Shown: positions 1-8,277, numbered from the stretch's first letter. The stretch: DNA of 41,215 nt from an uncultured Clostridia bacterium (GCA_944388495.1 CALXIZ010000038.1:1-41215), one strand, 5' to 3'. Program-made: numbers and translations. Notes: generated by a model from the letters alone, not told the origin.

Positions 1-260
1 ATATAAAAGACGTGTTTTGCAGCGAAAGTGTAAACCGGAATTCAAGAAGAAAAAACATATCTGTATTATGAAAAAATATATCGGAAGCTGCCTGCAGAAA
101 AAAGATATAGCGTATAAAAGAAATAACGACTGAGATATCATATCGTTTATGAAATCTGTGTAACCTATATGTATGGCGGACAGGTTGCATTGTATAGACA
201 GAAGGATTAAAATGAAATCGGAAACGATTGCAGATCATACTTTTCAGGAGGGGATATTCG
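1..260. other. AT-rich left edge with no assignable gene
   Basis: This stretch is AT-rich and has no convincing complete gene. On the plus strand a frame is open from base 2 to a TGA at 131-133. It would encode about 43 Lys/Arg-rich residues and could be the 3' tail of a gene entering from the left, but I recognise nothing in it. The rest leads up to the promoter and ribosome binding site of the gene at 261. Confidence 0.3.
185..213 (+). promoter_or_regulatory. candidate sigma-A promoter for the gene at 261
   Basis: TTGCAT (185-190), a 17-nt spacer and TAAAAT (208-213). The -10 matches 5 of 6 consensus bases and the -35 matches 3 of 6. The implied start near 220 leaves a leader of about 40 nt that contains the AGGAGGGG ribosome binding site. 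Confidence 0.4.
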
Positions 261-854
261 ATGAGAAAAAGGATGCGAAAATACTTAATTTTACCGTCGG
301 CTTTTATAATATTCATTATAGGATGCATATTTTCTCTTTTAAATTATAATGGAAATAGTATTGAAAAAAAGACAGAATATCTATCTGCAAGCTGGAGTTA
401 CAATTACAGTGATATTGAAGAAATGTCCAAAAACAGCGATTTAATTGCATTGGTAACAGTTCAGAAAAAGGAAAGTATGATCGTTCAGGATGAAATACCG
501 TATACAATTTATTCTGTTAGAGTAAATACACCGGTTTACAATTCAGAAAAAAATCAAATCTTCTCTATTTATATGACGGGCGGTGAAACAGAAGAAAAAA
601 TTATAGAAATAGAAGATGATCCACTGTTAAAACCAAATGAAAAAATGTTAATTTTCTGCAAGAAAAATCCGGATGGAACATATCAAATATTAAATGGGTC
701 ACAAGGAAGACTGATATATGCAGATGGAAAACTCAATTCCTTAAATGTAACGAATGCGACGAGAGTCAGACAGGCAAATTCATTTTCTAACATTACAGTT
801 CGAAATGCGGATGCTGATATGATGATCCAAGAAATAAAAGAATATATAAAATAA
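261..854 (+). CDS. Membrane-anchored protein of unknown function
   Basis: The protein has 197 residues. I chose the ATG at 261 because AGGAGGGG lies 7 nt upstream; an in-frame start at 228 has no such signal. Residues 1-30 form a basic N-terminus (MRKRMRKY) followed by one hydrophobic segment with no clear signal peptidase site, so the protein is probably anchored by a single span with the rest outside the cell. The outer part contains the stretch SDLIALVTVQKK and a later LIFCKK segment, suggesting a small beta-rich domain, but I do not recognise a family. Base composition is much more AT-rich than the core genes to the right, which fits an acquired gene. Its TAA stop is followed directly, in the same frame, by the remnant of an Rpn-family gene. 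Confidence 0.75.
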   Translation: MRKRMRKYLILPSAFIIFIIGCIFSLLNYNGNSIEKKTEYLSASWSYNYSDIEEMSKNSDLIALVTVQKKESMIVQDEIPYTIYSVRVNTPVYNSEKNQIFSIYMTGGETEEKIIEIEDDPLLKPNEKMLIFCKKNPDGTYQILNGSQGRLIYADGKLNSLNVTNATRVRQANSFSNITVRNADADMMIQEIKEYIK

Positions 855-1340
855 CTGATCAGACTTCTTTATACTCTTTCGGTGGAGGAAACTTCAATCC
901 GGGAGGAAAAGAATAACTACGATCTGATGAGAGTATTCGTTCTACGGCTGGGAGAACGAGGAGAAAAAAGCGGCAATCAGGCGATCCGCCTTCTCAGCGG
1001 ACTGCTTTCTCCGGAAAAAACGGCGGAAGAAAAGAAAAAGATGCTGACAGAAGATTTTCACATCGATGTGACGGAAGAAATCGATCGGGAGGTGAGCAGT
1101 ATGTGTAACCTGAGTACGGGAATTTTTGAAAAAGGAATGGAAGCCGGTATCGCGCAGGGAATGGAAGCTGGTATTGCGCAGGGAATGGAAGCCGGAATAG
1201 CCCGGGGAATAGAAGCCGGCCGCCTGGAAGCGTTGTTCGATCTCGTGGAAGACGGAACGCTTACGATCTCGAAAGCAGCGGAAAAAGCAAAAATGGAATC
1301 GTCTGAATTTGAGCGGAGATATGAAGAAAATCGGAAGTAG
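855..1340 (+). pseudogene. C-terminal remnant of an Rpn/PD-(D/E)XK transposase-like nuclease
   Basis: The open frame begins immediately after the previous stop; the first usable start is a GTG at 882, giving 152 residues. It resembles the C-terminal half of the Rpn (recombination-promoting nuclease) / PD-(D/E)XK transposase family: a RVFVLRLGERG segment, EVSSMCNLSTGI, then the family's typical Gly-Met-Glu-Ala-Gly repeats, and a terminal acidic tail (LFDLVEDGTLTISKAAEKA). The N-terminal nuclease domain with the PD-(D/E)XK residues is absent, so it is very likely non-functional. No ribosome binding site precedes the GTG. The homology starts close to the upstream stop codon, suggesting that a deletion or insertion joined the two. 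The family assignment is from memory of its C-terminal motifs. Confidence 0.65.
1134..1220 (+). repeat. 24-bp tandem repeat, about 3.6 copies
   Basis: Units begin at 1134, 1158, 1182 and 1206 (partial). Each encodes G-M-E-A-G-I-A-Q/R. This is the low-complexity linker of Rpn-like proteins and is a substrate for slippage; it is not a CRISPR array. Confidence 0.9.
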
Positions 1341-1702
1341 GACTGTTTATCAGTGCTGTCGCATTAACGGTTATCAATTAATGCGGCAGCACCATAATAA
1401 CAAAAGTACTCTGCAGAACACAGCGCTGGATAGTACGGTATATACAGACAGCAGTTCCTGATTTCGTTATCATCTGTTTTGCCCTGCATGAAACGGTTTA
1501 ATAAACATTCTATCATAAGAAAGACTGTCGTTCCTCTAAGTAAAAAATACACCGGAAATTTTCAGAGACATTTTTTTCGGACGTGGAAAAGAAGGAAAAT
1601 AATCTGATATAATTGATATATAATACATACGGTTCAGGATTCCGTCACCACATGGCAGTATAAAAAATATGTGGGAAGAAGGATTCGGAAAGGAGGCGTT
1701 CT
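1341..1702. other. 362-bp intergenic region with one strong hairpin
   Basis: A 14-bp stem (1354-1367 with 1378-1391, one G-U pair, 10-nt loop) follows the Rpn remnant. It has no T-tract, so it may be a decayed terminator or the end of a mobile element. Two TATAAT hexamers lie at 1608-1613 and 1619-1624 upstream of the next gene, but neither has a convincing -35. The remainder is AT-rich with no plausible coding frame. Confidence 0.4.
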
Positions 1703-2449
1703 ATGCTGCTGAAAGATAAAACGGCGGTCGTTACAGGAGGTACAAGAGGCATAGGCCTGGCAGTCGTAAAGACCTATCTGGAAAACGGCGCGAAGGTTGC
1801 CCTTCTCGGTTCGAGGGAGGAGACGGTGAAAAAGGCTCTGGATGAGCTGAAAAAGGAAAATGCGGCCTGGGAAGTGATCGGATATTGGCCGGTTCTTTCA
1901 GATTACGGGGCGGTAAAGCAGACTTTTGAGGAAATCAGAGATCATTTCGGAAGTCTGGATATTCTGGTGAACAATGCTGGAATATCGGCCAGAGAGTCGA
2001 TTTATGAGTATGATCCGGATAATTTCAGAAAAATCATGGATCTCAATGTCACGGCTGTCTTCCAGTGCAGCAAGGCTGCCGCAGAAATTATGAAGCCGCA
2101 GGGCGGCGGTGTCATTCTCAATACGAGCTCCATGGTGAGCCTGTACGGCCAGCCTGCCGGCGTGGGTTATCCGGCTTCAAAATTTGCAGTCAACGGCCTG
2201 ACAAAAAGTCTGGCGCGGGAGCTGGGCCGGGATCATATCCGTGTCAATGCGGTTGCGCCGGGTGTAATCCGCACGGATATGGTAGCAGCTCTTCCGAAAG
2301 AAATGGTAGATCGCCTTGCTGCATCGATTCCTCTGGGAAGAGTGGGAGAGCCTCAGGATGTTGCAAATGCCTTTCTGTTTCTGGCCAGTGATCTGGCCGG
2401 TTATGTGACGGGCGCTGTCCTGTCGGTTGACGGTGCGACGATGACCTGA
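1703..2449 (+). CDS. Short-chain dehydrogenase/reductase (SDR), BaiA/FabG-like
   Basis: The protein has 248 residues, the usual classical SDR length, and starts at an ATG behind AAAGGAGG. The dinucleotide motif is VVTGGTRGIG near residue 9. NNAG lies near residue 91, the catalytic Ser in the NTSSMVS segment, and Tyr and Lys in GYPASK. The segment VAPGVIRTDM and a C-terminal LASDLAGYVTGAVLSVDGA complete the fold. A Ser-Arg pair after the second beta strand favours NADP(H). The GVGYPASK and APGV..TDM signatures recall BaiA-type hydroxysteroid dehydrogenases of bile-acid-metabolising Clostridia, but 3-oxoacyl-ACP reductases share most of them. The substrate cannot be fixed from sequence. It appears monocistronic and ends at a strong bidirectional terminator. 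Confidence 0.85.
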   Translation: MLLKDKTAVVTGGTRGIGLAVVKTYLENGAKVALLGSREETVKKALDELKKENAAWEVIGYWPVLSDYGAVKQTFEEIRDHFGSLDILVNNAGISARESIYEYDPDNFRKIMDLNVTAVFQCSKAAAEIMKPQGGGVILNTSSMVSLYGQPAGVGYPASKFAVNGLTKSLARELGRDHIRVNAVAPGVIRTDMVAALPKEMVDRLAASIPLGRVGEPQDVANAFLFLASDLAGYVTGAVLSVDGATMT

Positions 2450-2500
2450 TAAGAGGGAGCTGACGGCTGACAGAACAGAAAATTGTATGAAACGGAATAT

Positions 2501-2532
2501 AAAACCCCCGAAGCGGCCGCTTCGGGGGTTTT
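2501..2532. terminator. Bidirectional intrinsic terminator between the SDR gene and serA
   Basis: A perfect 32-bp palindrome begins AAAACCCCCGAAGCGG and ends with the complement, giving a GC-rich stem flanked by A and T runs on both strands. It lies between two convergent genes and can serve both. Confidence 0.8.
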
Positions 2533-2636
2533 CGCGCTGTATAAAATATGACAGCATTTCTTAACTGTGTTTTATATCGTTCCATGCAGAATCCGCATAA
2601 GACCGGGAAGCCGTCCGGAGAAACGCAGGAGTCCGG

Positions 2637-3788
2637 CTATTTGATCTTTCTCACGCGGATCATGCCGTTGACATCTTTCAGCTTCTGAACGCCTTCCGGT
2701 GTGAGTTCGGAGTCGAGGTCGAGCAGAGTATAGGCGTAATCGCCCTGGCTGCGGTTCGTCATGTCACGGATGTTCATTTCGTTGATCGCGTTGGTGATCT
2801 GACCGATCACATTCGGGATGTTTTTATGAAGCAGTGCGACGCGGCTCGTGGCGCAGCATTTTCCCATGTGGCAGACAGGGAAATTGACGGAATTGGTGAT
2901 ATTTCCGTTTTCGATATAGTCCATCATCTCTTCCACAGCCATGGCGGCGCAGTTGTCCTCCGCCTCTTCCGTGGAAGCGCCGAGGTGCGGCGTGAGGATG
3001 ACGTTCGGGAAGCCGGCGATATCTTCATTCGGGAAGTCGGTGACATATTTGCTGATGACTCCGCTTTCGAGAGCGTCTTTCAGAGCGGCGGTATCCACGA
3101 TGGAGGCTCTGGCGTAGTTCAGAAGAACGGCGCCTTTTTTCATCCTGGAGAAGGTATCGGCATTGATCATGCCGTTTGTCGAGCTGTTGGCGTGGACATG
3201 TACTGTGAGGTAGTCGCACTGCGGCAGCATGTCGTCGAGTTTTTCCACGACCTTTACGTTATTGGAGATATGCAGAGCATTTTTTACCGAGAGATAGGCG
3301 TCGTAGCCCAGGACCTTCATGCCCAGCGCAGCCGCAGCGTTGGCGACCGGGACACCGATACCGCCGAGGCCGATGACGCCGATCGTCTTGCCGATGATCT
3401 CGTGTCCCTTAAACTGGCTCTTTCCTTTTTCCACCTGCTTTGCGATATCTCCCGTCAGGGACTTGGCCCACATGGAACCGCCGATGATATCGCGGGAGGC
3501 GAGCAGGAGCGCGGCGATGATCATTTCCTTGACCGCGTTGGCATTTGCTCCCGGCGTGTTGAAGACGACGATGCCCTGAGACGCGCAGCGGTCGGTAGGG
3601 ATGTTGTCGACGCCGATGCCGGCGCGGGCGATGCACAGAAGATTATCTGAAAATTCCATATCGTGCATTTTCTGGCTGCGGACGACGATACCGTCAGCCT
3701 CTTCGAGATTGTCGGTGATTTCGTACTGATCGCTGAGTTCGGCGAGGCCGACCGGCGAAATTTTGTTTAATGTTGCTACTTTATACAT
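2637..3788 (-). CDS. serA: D-3-phosphoglycerate dehydrogenase (short form with ACT domain)
   Basis: This enzyme oxidises 3-phosphoglycerate to 3-phosphohydroxypyruvate with NAD+, the first step of serine synthesis. The protein has 383 residues, starting at the ATG at 3788 behind AGAAGG; a TTG three codons upstream is less likely. The NAD motif VIGLGGIG lies near 138-145. The family's catalytic Arg is in NYARASIVD (R227), a candidate Glu is at 255, and the His is in TPHLGAST (H268). An ACT domain covers about 310-383 (NIPNVIGQITNAINEMNI), the usual site of serine feedback. It lacks the extra intervening domain of long-form SerA. It lies 127-136 bp downstream of serC on the same strand, with only a small hairpin (3829-3851, no T-tract) between, so the two are probably co-transcribed. 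Confidence 0.92.
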   Translation of the reverse strand: MYKVATLNKISPVGLAELSDQYEITDNLEEADGIVVRSQKMHDMEFSDNLLCIARAGIGVDNIPTDRCASQGIVVFNTPGANANAVKEMIIAALLLASRDIIGGSMWAKSLTGDIAKQVEKGKSQFKGHEIIGKTIGVIGLGGIGVPVANAAAALGMKVLGYDAYLSVKNALHISNNVKVVEKLDDMLPQCDYLTVHVHANSSTNGMINADTFSRMKKGAVLLNYARASIVDTAALKDALESGVISKYVTDFPNEDIAGFPNVILTPHLGASTEEAEDNCAAMAVEEMMDYIENGNITNSVNFPVCHMGKCCATSRVALLHKNIPNVIGQITNAINEMNIRDMTNRSQGDYAYTLLDLDSELTPEGVQKLKDVNGMIRVRKIK

Positions 3789-3924
3789 GATGATCAAACC
3801 TTCTTTTCTCTTTCCTGGTGCGAACAGAAGAGAACGACGCCGCCGTTCTCTCCGTATGTTTTTTCCTGTATATCTCTGTTGTCTTCAGAATAAGATGTTC
3901 CGGAAGCGATGTCCGGCTGCGGGG

Positions 3925-5007
3925 CTATCTGTTTTCCGTCTCGAACTTCTTCATGAAGCTGATCAGCCGGTCGACGCCTTCATCCGGCATGGCGTTGTAG
4001 ATGCTGGCGCGCATGCCGCCGACCGTTCTGTGGCCGCCGAGATTGACGAGGCCGTTTGTCTTTGCTTCGGAGACAAATTTTTTATCAAGATCCGCATCTC
4101 CTGTCACGAATACGACATTCATCAGCGAGCGGTCCTCCGCTGCTACCGGACAGCGGTAGAGAGAGCTGTTGTCGATGAAATCATAGAGACGGGCCGCCTG
4201 CTCTTCGTTATGCCTCTGGATGGCGGGAACACCGCCCTGCTTTTTGATCCACTGGAACATCAGGCCGGCCATATAGATGGAGTAGCACGGCGGGGTGTTA
4301 TACATGGAGCCCTTGTCAGCATGGATTTTGTAGTCGAGGTAGATCGGAGCATCCGCAGGACAGTGACCGATGAGGTCGTCGCGTACGATGACGATCGTAA
4401 CGCCCGCCGGTCCTACGTTTTTCTGTGCGCCGGCGAAAATCAGGCCGAAATCTGTGACATCATATACCTGAGAGAGAAAATTGGAGGACTGGTCAGCTGC
4501 GAGGATGACATCTCCCGTATCGGGAATATAGTTGAAGCGGCTGCCGTAGATCGTATTATTAGTAGTGATGTAGACGTAATCGGCGTCTGCGCGGAAATCC
4601 TCTCTCTTCAGCTTCGGTATATAAGTATATATGTCAGGCTCCGAGGTGGCAGCGATGCGGATATCTCCGAATTTTTCGGCTTCCTTAGCGGCCTTTTTTG
4701 CCCACTGTCCCGTGATGATATAGTCAGCCTTTTTCGTATTTCTCAGCAGATTGAGCGGAACCATGGAAAACTGCAGTGTACCTCCGCCCTGGAGAAACAG
4801 AACTCTGTAATTGTCCGGAATGTTCATCAGGTCGCGGAGGTCGGATTCCGCCGTCTCGATGATCTGTTTAAACTCCTGCGAGCGGTGGCTCATCTCCATA
4901 ACGGACATACCGCAGCCGCGGTAATCGGTCATCTCTGCTGCTGCCTGCTGAAGAATTTCGAGCGGAAGTCCGGAAGGACCCGCCGAAAAGTTGAATACTC
5001 TGTTCAT
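3925..5007 (-). CDS. serC: Phosphoserine aminotransferase
   Basis: This PLP enzyme transfers an amino group from glutamate to 3-phosphohydroxypyruvate, the second step of serine synthesis. The length is 360 residues, as expected. It begins NFSAGPSGLP, the conserved SerC N-terminus. The phosphate/PLP loop is FLQGGGTLQF (71-80), the cofactor-ring Asp lies in AADQSS (D172), and the Schiff-base lysine is in GAQKNVGPAG (K196). Conserved RxG-type C-terminal residues occur in GGHRTVGGMRAS. It starts at an ATG with a GGGAGGG-type site upstream. It is the first gene of the serC-serA unit and diverges from the ApgM-family gene across a 127-bp region holding a perfect 20-bp palindrome. Confidence 0.95.
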   Translation of the reverse strand: MNRVFNFSAGPSGLPLEILQQAAAEMTDYRGCGMSVMEMSHRSQEFKQIIETAESDLRDLMNIPDNYRVLFLQGGGTLQFSMVPLNLLRNTKKADYIITGQWAKKAAKEAEKFGDIRIAATSEPDIYTYIPKLKREDFRADADYVYITTNNTIYGSRFNYIPDTGDVILAADQSSNFLSQVYDVTDFGLIFAGAQKNVGPAGVTIVIVRDDLIGHCPADAPIYLDYKIHADKGSMYNTPPCYSIYMAGLMFQWIKKQGGVPAIQRHNEEQAARLYDFIDNSSLYRCPVAAEDRSLMNVVFVTGDADLDKKFVSEAKTNGLVNLGGHRTVGGMRASIYNAMPDEGVDRLISFMKKFETENR

Positions 5008-5060
5008 ATCATTAACCCTCCCCGTCAGAATGACTGCGATAGCGGAACTGTATCGATCGA

Positions 5061-5080
5061 ATAATTTTGTACAAAATTAT
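5061..5080. promoter_or_regulatory. Perfect 20-bp palindrome, candidate operator
   Basis: ATAATTTTGTACAAAATTAT reads identically on both strands. It covers the end of the serC -10 box and the predicted start, so a dimeric repressor bound here would block serC-serA. It is also 55 bp upstream of the divergent ApgM-family start. The regulator is unknown. Confidence 0.5.
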
Positions 5081-5104
5081 ACTCTACTATGATAAAATAG
5101 TAAA
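5076..5104 (-). promoter_or_regulatory. sigma-A promoter of serC-serA
   Basis: Read on the minus strand: TTTACT (5104-5099), a 17-nt spacer, and a perfect TATAAT (5081-5076). The start would be near 5069, inside the palindrome at 5061-5080. Confidence 0.6.
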
Positions 5105-5134
5105 GAAATTTTCGGCAAAAGGAGGCATATACAG

Positions 5135-6358
5135 ATGAAATATTTAGTAATTCTCACCGACGGTGCGGCTGACCGCCCGTACGATGAGATCGGCGGCAAA
5201 ACGGCGCTGGAAGCGGCCGTCATGGAGTGCGCCGATGATCTTGCCGCGCACGGGGAGGTCGGTACGGTGAAGACGGTTCCGGACGGCATGGCTCCGGGAA
5301 GCGATGTGGCGAATCTTTCCGTCATGGGATATGCGCCTGAGAAGTATCATACGGGCAGGTCTCCGCTGGAAGCCGTCAGCATGGGAATCGATATGCTTCC
5401 GACGGATGTGGCTTTCCGCTGCAATCTGATCACCGTCGAAGGGGACGGTCCGTATGAGGAGCTGACGATCAGAGATCACAGCGCCGGCGATATTTCAAAT
5501 GAGGAGGCTGCGGAGCTGATCCGCTTTGTGAACGATCATCTGGGGACGGACAGGATACAGTTTTATCCGGGTGTCAGCTACCGCCATGCGATGATCGTAA
5601 AGGACGGATCAACGGATTATGATCTGACGCCGCCTCACGACGTTCTTGAACAGAAGGTAGGGCCGAATCTCCCGAAGGGCGGGGATGCGGGCTTCATCGA
5701 AGAGATGATGAGAAAGAGTTATGACCTGCTGAAGGACCATCCCGTCAATGCGGCCAGAAGAGAAAAAGGCCTGAACCCGGCGAATACCATATGGATCTGG
5801 GGGCAGGGCCGAAAACCGTCTCTGACGTCGTTTCGGGAAAAATTCGGCGTGGACGGCGCGGTGATCTCCGCGGTGGATCTGATCAAGGGCATCGCCGTAT
5901 GTTCCGGCATGGAGGCCGTCGATGTGGAAGGCGCCACCGGCACGATAAAGACGAATTTCGACGGGAAGGCAAATGCTGCGATCCGGGCCTTCCGCAGCGG
6001 AAAGGATTTTGTCTATATCCATCTGGAAGCGCCGGATGAGTGTTCTCATCAGGGATCGATGGCGGAAAAGATCGAGAGTCTGGAACTCATCGATCGGAAA
6101 GTGACGAAGCCGCTGATCGATTATCTGAACTCGACAGGTGAAGATTACCGCGTCCTGATCCTGCCGGATCATCCGACGCCGGTCAGTATCCGCACGCATT
6201 CCGGAGAGCCTGTTCCGTATGTTCTCTATGACAGCAGAAAGGACAGCGGAAAGAGAGAAAACCGTTATTCCGAGGCATCGGGACGCAGCGGGGAAAAGCA
6301 CTTTACGGACGGCTATAAGCTGACGGAGTATTTCTTCGGAAGAGACGATGCAGAATGA
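5135..6358 (+). CDS. apgM: ApgM-family phosphotransfer enzyme: phosphoglycerate mutase or proposed alternative homoserine kinase
   Basis: The protein has 407 residues and starts at an ATG behind AAAGGAGG. It belongs to the alkaline-phosphatase superfamily, archaeal-type cofactor-independent phosphoglycerate mutase branch. The N-terminal metal site is ILTDGAAD (D9), and GSDVANLSVMGY (55-66) carries the likely catalytic Ser62. C-terminal metal-site segments are DECSHQG and DHPTPVSIRTHSGEPVP. Two functions are possible. ApgM proper interconverts 3- and 2-phosphoglycerate. A bacterial subfamily is annotated as a proposed homoserine kinase where thrB is missing. The divergent serC-serA neighbours use 3-phosphoglycerate, favouring the first; threonine synthase lies 34 kb away and does not decide it. 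Confidence 0.85.
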   Translation: MKYLVILTDGAADRPYDEIGGKTALEAAVMECADDLAAHGEVGTVKTVPDGMAPGSDVANLSVMGYAPEKYHTGRSPLEAVSMGIDMLPTDVAFRCNLITVEGDGPYEELTIRDHSAGDISNEEAAELIRFVNDHLGTDRIQFYPGVSYRHAMIVKDGSTDYDLTPPHDVLEQKVGPNLPKGGDAGFIEEMMRKSYDLLKDHPVNAARREKGLNPANTIWIWGQGRKPSLTSFREKFGVDGAVISAVDLIKGIAVCSGMEAVDVEGATGTIKTNFDGKANAAIRAFRSGKDFVYIHLEAPDECSHQGSMAEKIESLELIDRKVTKPLIDYLNSTGEDYRVLILPDHPTPVSIRTHSGEPVPYVLYDSRKDSGKRENRYSEASGRSGEKHFTDGYKLTEYFFGRDDAE

Positions 6359-6466
6359 TTTTCCGGTTCTGATCTGACTCCGGAAAAGAAACGATGAACG
6401 GCCGCAGATCCGGAAATTTGCAGCAGCAGAAGTATGGGAAAGAGAAAATGATGTTATGAGGCGGAA

Positions 6467-8035
6467 ATGAAAAGAGAAATCGTAAAAGAGAGATCTGCGG
6501 GGTTATCTGCCGCGCGCGGATACAGATCATCCGGCAGACCGCATGTATCGCAGAACGGCCGTCAGGCTGTGTCTGCCGGATGCGGGCGGCGCCGTACGGT
6601 GAAGAGACTGACCGGTTTTGTTTTGAGTGTGATAATGGCGGCGTACTGTTTTTCACCCGCTTTCGTATCTTATGGTGCGGAAACGGAGCCGCCGGAGCTG
6701 GCGGCACAGTCGGCGGTGCTGATCAACGCTGACACAGGAGAGATTCTTTATGATAAGTATAAGGACTGGCCGCGTTATCCGGCCAGTACGACGAAGGTCA
6801 TGACAGCGATCCTGGCTCTGGAAAATCTGGATCCCGATCAGGTATGCACGATCAGTCACAATGCGGCATACACCGAAGGCAGCCGGATTTTTCTGCTGGA
6901 GGGAGAACAGGTGACGGTGGAGCAGCTGCTTTACGCGATGCTGCTGGCGTCGGCCAATGACGCGGCGATTGCTCTGGCGGAGGCATGCGCCGGGACGACG
7001 GAGGCCTTTGCGCAGATGATGAATGAAAAAGCGGCGGAGCTGGGAGCGGAAAACACGAATTTTGTGACGCCGAACGGACTGCCCGACGAATCACATGTGA
7101 CTTCGGCGCAGGATATGGCTCTGTTTGCACAGGAAGCTATGAAAAACGAGATGTTCCGCCGTATTGTCTCCACTTATGAATATGTCATTCCTCCGACGAA
7201 TCTCCAGGCGGAGCAGCGGCTGATTCACAATACGAACAGATTGCTGTATGACACCGAAACGACGCTTGATATCGGCGGCGTCGCCAGAGCGCCGAAGTAT
7301 GACGGAATTCTCGGGATCAAGACAGGCTATACGAATGCAGCTCACAGCTGTCTCGTGGCAGCGGCGGAAAGAGACGGAATGACGCTCATCGGAGTCGTCT
7401 TCAAGTCGGAACCGGACGCACTCTACGCGGATATGATAAAGCTTCTCGATTTCGGATTTGACAATTTCCGTGCACTGGATCTCGGATATGATGCCGGATC
7501 GGTTGTCGGAAAAATCGGTGTGGACGGAGGTTCAAAGCGGAATGTGGATGTGACGGTAAACAGTGATGTGAAAGTGATGCTGGAACGGATGAACGGGGAT
7601 GAAGAGCCCGATGCTTCTGATTTTGAACTGAAGATCGAGGGAGAAGATCTGAAAGCTCCGTTTGACAGCGGTACGGAAGCAGGCAGGCTGGTCGTTTACC
7701 GGGATTCGGAAGCCGTAATGGAGCTGCCCGTTTATACGGCGGAAAGCGTCGATATCTCCCCGGCGCGCGCTTTTTTCTCATCCATAACGCCGCTCAGAGT
7801 CCTGGGCATGATTGTGGCGGCCGCAGTGATCGCCGGGATTATCGCCTATATCATCTTTGTTCTGAAAATCCGCAGGCGCGCGCAGGCTGAAGCGGAATCG
7901 CGGAGAGCAGAGCGGGAACGGCGCAGACGGGAGGAGGCTGCGAGACCGGATGATCTGGCTGTTAAATATCAGACAGATCGGCAGAGGAGGCAGCACCGCT
8001 CCGAAAATGCCGGAAAAGAAGAAGAAACACGATAA
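6467..8035 (+). CDS. D-alanyl-D-alanine carboxypeptidase (PBP5/DacF type, family S11)
   Basis: The product trims the terminal D-Ala from peptidoglycan pentapeptides outside the membrane. The penicillin-binding motifs are PASTTK (S107, K110), SAN (162-164) and KTG (K285). A C-terminal beta domain follows, then a hydrophobic span near 445-467 (VLGMIVAAAVIAGIIAYIIF) and a highly charged cytoplasmic tail rich in Arg and Glu. The first 44 residues are unusually long before the signal peptide (VKRLTGFVLSVIMAAYCF). A GTG at 6599 would give a standard signal peptide, but it lacks a good ribosome binding site; the ATG at 6467 has GAGGCGG very close by. The start is therefore uncertain. It sits 108 bp after the ApgM-family gene. 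Confidence 0.9.
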   Translation: MKREIVKERSAGLSAARGYRSSGRPHVSQNGRQAVSAGCGRRRTVKRLTGFVLSVIMAAYCFSPAFVSYGAETEPPELAAQSAVLINADTGEILYDKYKDWPRYPASTTKVMTAILALENLDPDQVCTISHNAAYTEGSRIFLLEGEQVTVEQLLYAMLLASANDAAIALAEACAGTTEAFAQMMNEKAAELGAENTNFVTPNGLPDESHVTSAQDMALFAQEAMKNEMFRRIVSTYEYVIPPTNLQAEQRLIHNTNRLLYDTETTLDIGGVARAPKYDGILGIKTGYTNAAHSCLVAAAERDGMTLIGVVFKSEPDALYADMIKLLDFGFDNFRALDLGYDAGSVVGKIGVDGGSKRNVDVTVNSDVKVMLERMNGDEEPDASDFELKIEGEDLKAPFDSGTEAGRLVVYRDSEAVMELPVYTAESVDISPARAFFSSITPLRVLGMIVAAAVIAGIIAYIIFVLKIRRRAQAEAESRRAERERRRREEAARPDDLAVKYQTDRQRRQHRSENAGKEEETR

Positions 8036-8061
8036 ATTGTGTGCTGTATACATAAAGCGGG

Positions 8062-8091
8062 GCGGGAAACAGAATTTCTTCTGTTTTCCGC
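8062..8091 (+). terminator. Hairpin after the D,D-carboxypeptidase gene
   Basis: A 13-bp stem (8062-8074 with 8079-8091, one G-U pair) has a TTTC loop. It lies 27 bp after the stop codon, but no T-tract follows, so termination is uncertain. Confidence 0.4.
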
Positions 8092-8253
8092 GCCGAAAGA
8101 AAAAATATTTCAGAAATTTCTATATAAATTAAAAAAAGCGTATAGAATCGAAAAAAATCAGAATAAATCACGGAAAAATCCCGTTATATAGAAAATCTTT
8201 TCTAAAAGTAAATTGAGTACAAAAAATAATTTTGTGTACGTTCCTGTGATTAT

Positions 8254-8271
8254 ATGTTAAAAAAATAACAA
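8254..8271. promoter_or_regulatory. Rex-like (NADH/NAD+ redox sensor) operator
   Basis: ATGTTAAAAAAATAACAA matches the published Rex consensus TTGTTAA-N4-TTAACAA at 12 of 14 defined positions, with the correct 4-nt centre. It ends 7 bp before a promoter -35 upstream of the hydrogenase locus, a common Rex target in Clostridia. Confidence 0.6.
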
Positions 8272-8277
8272 ATGACA

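Noticed and set aside
1134..1220. Regular repeats that could be a CRISPR array
   Set aside because: Units abut without spacers and are part of a coding frame; no cas genes are present.
3763..5064. 433-codon plus-strand open frame opposite serC/serA
   Set aside because: It lies opposite two clear genes, has no ribosome binding site at its start, and its product has no recognisable motif; it is a mirror of their codon bias.
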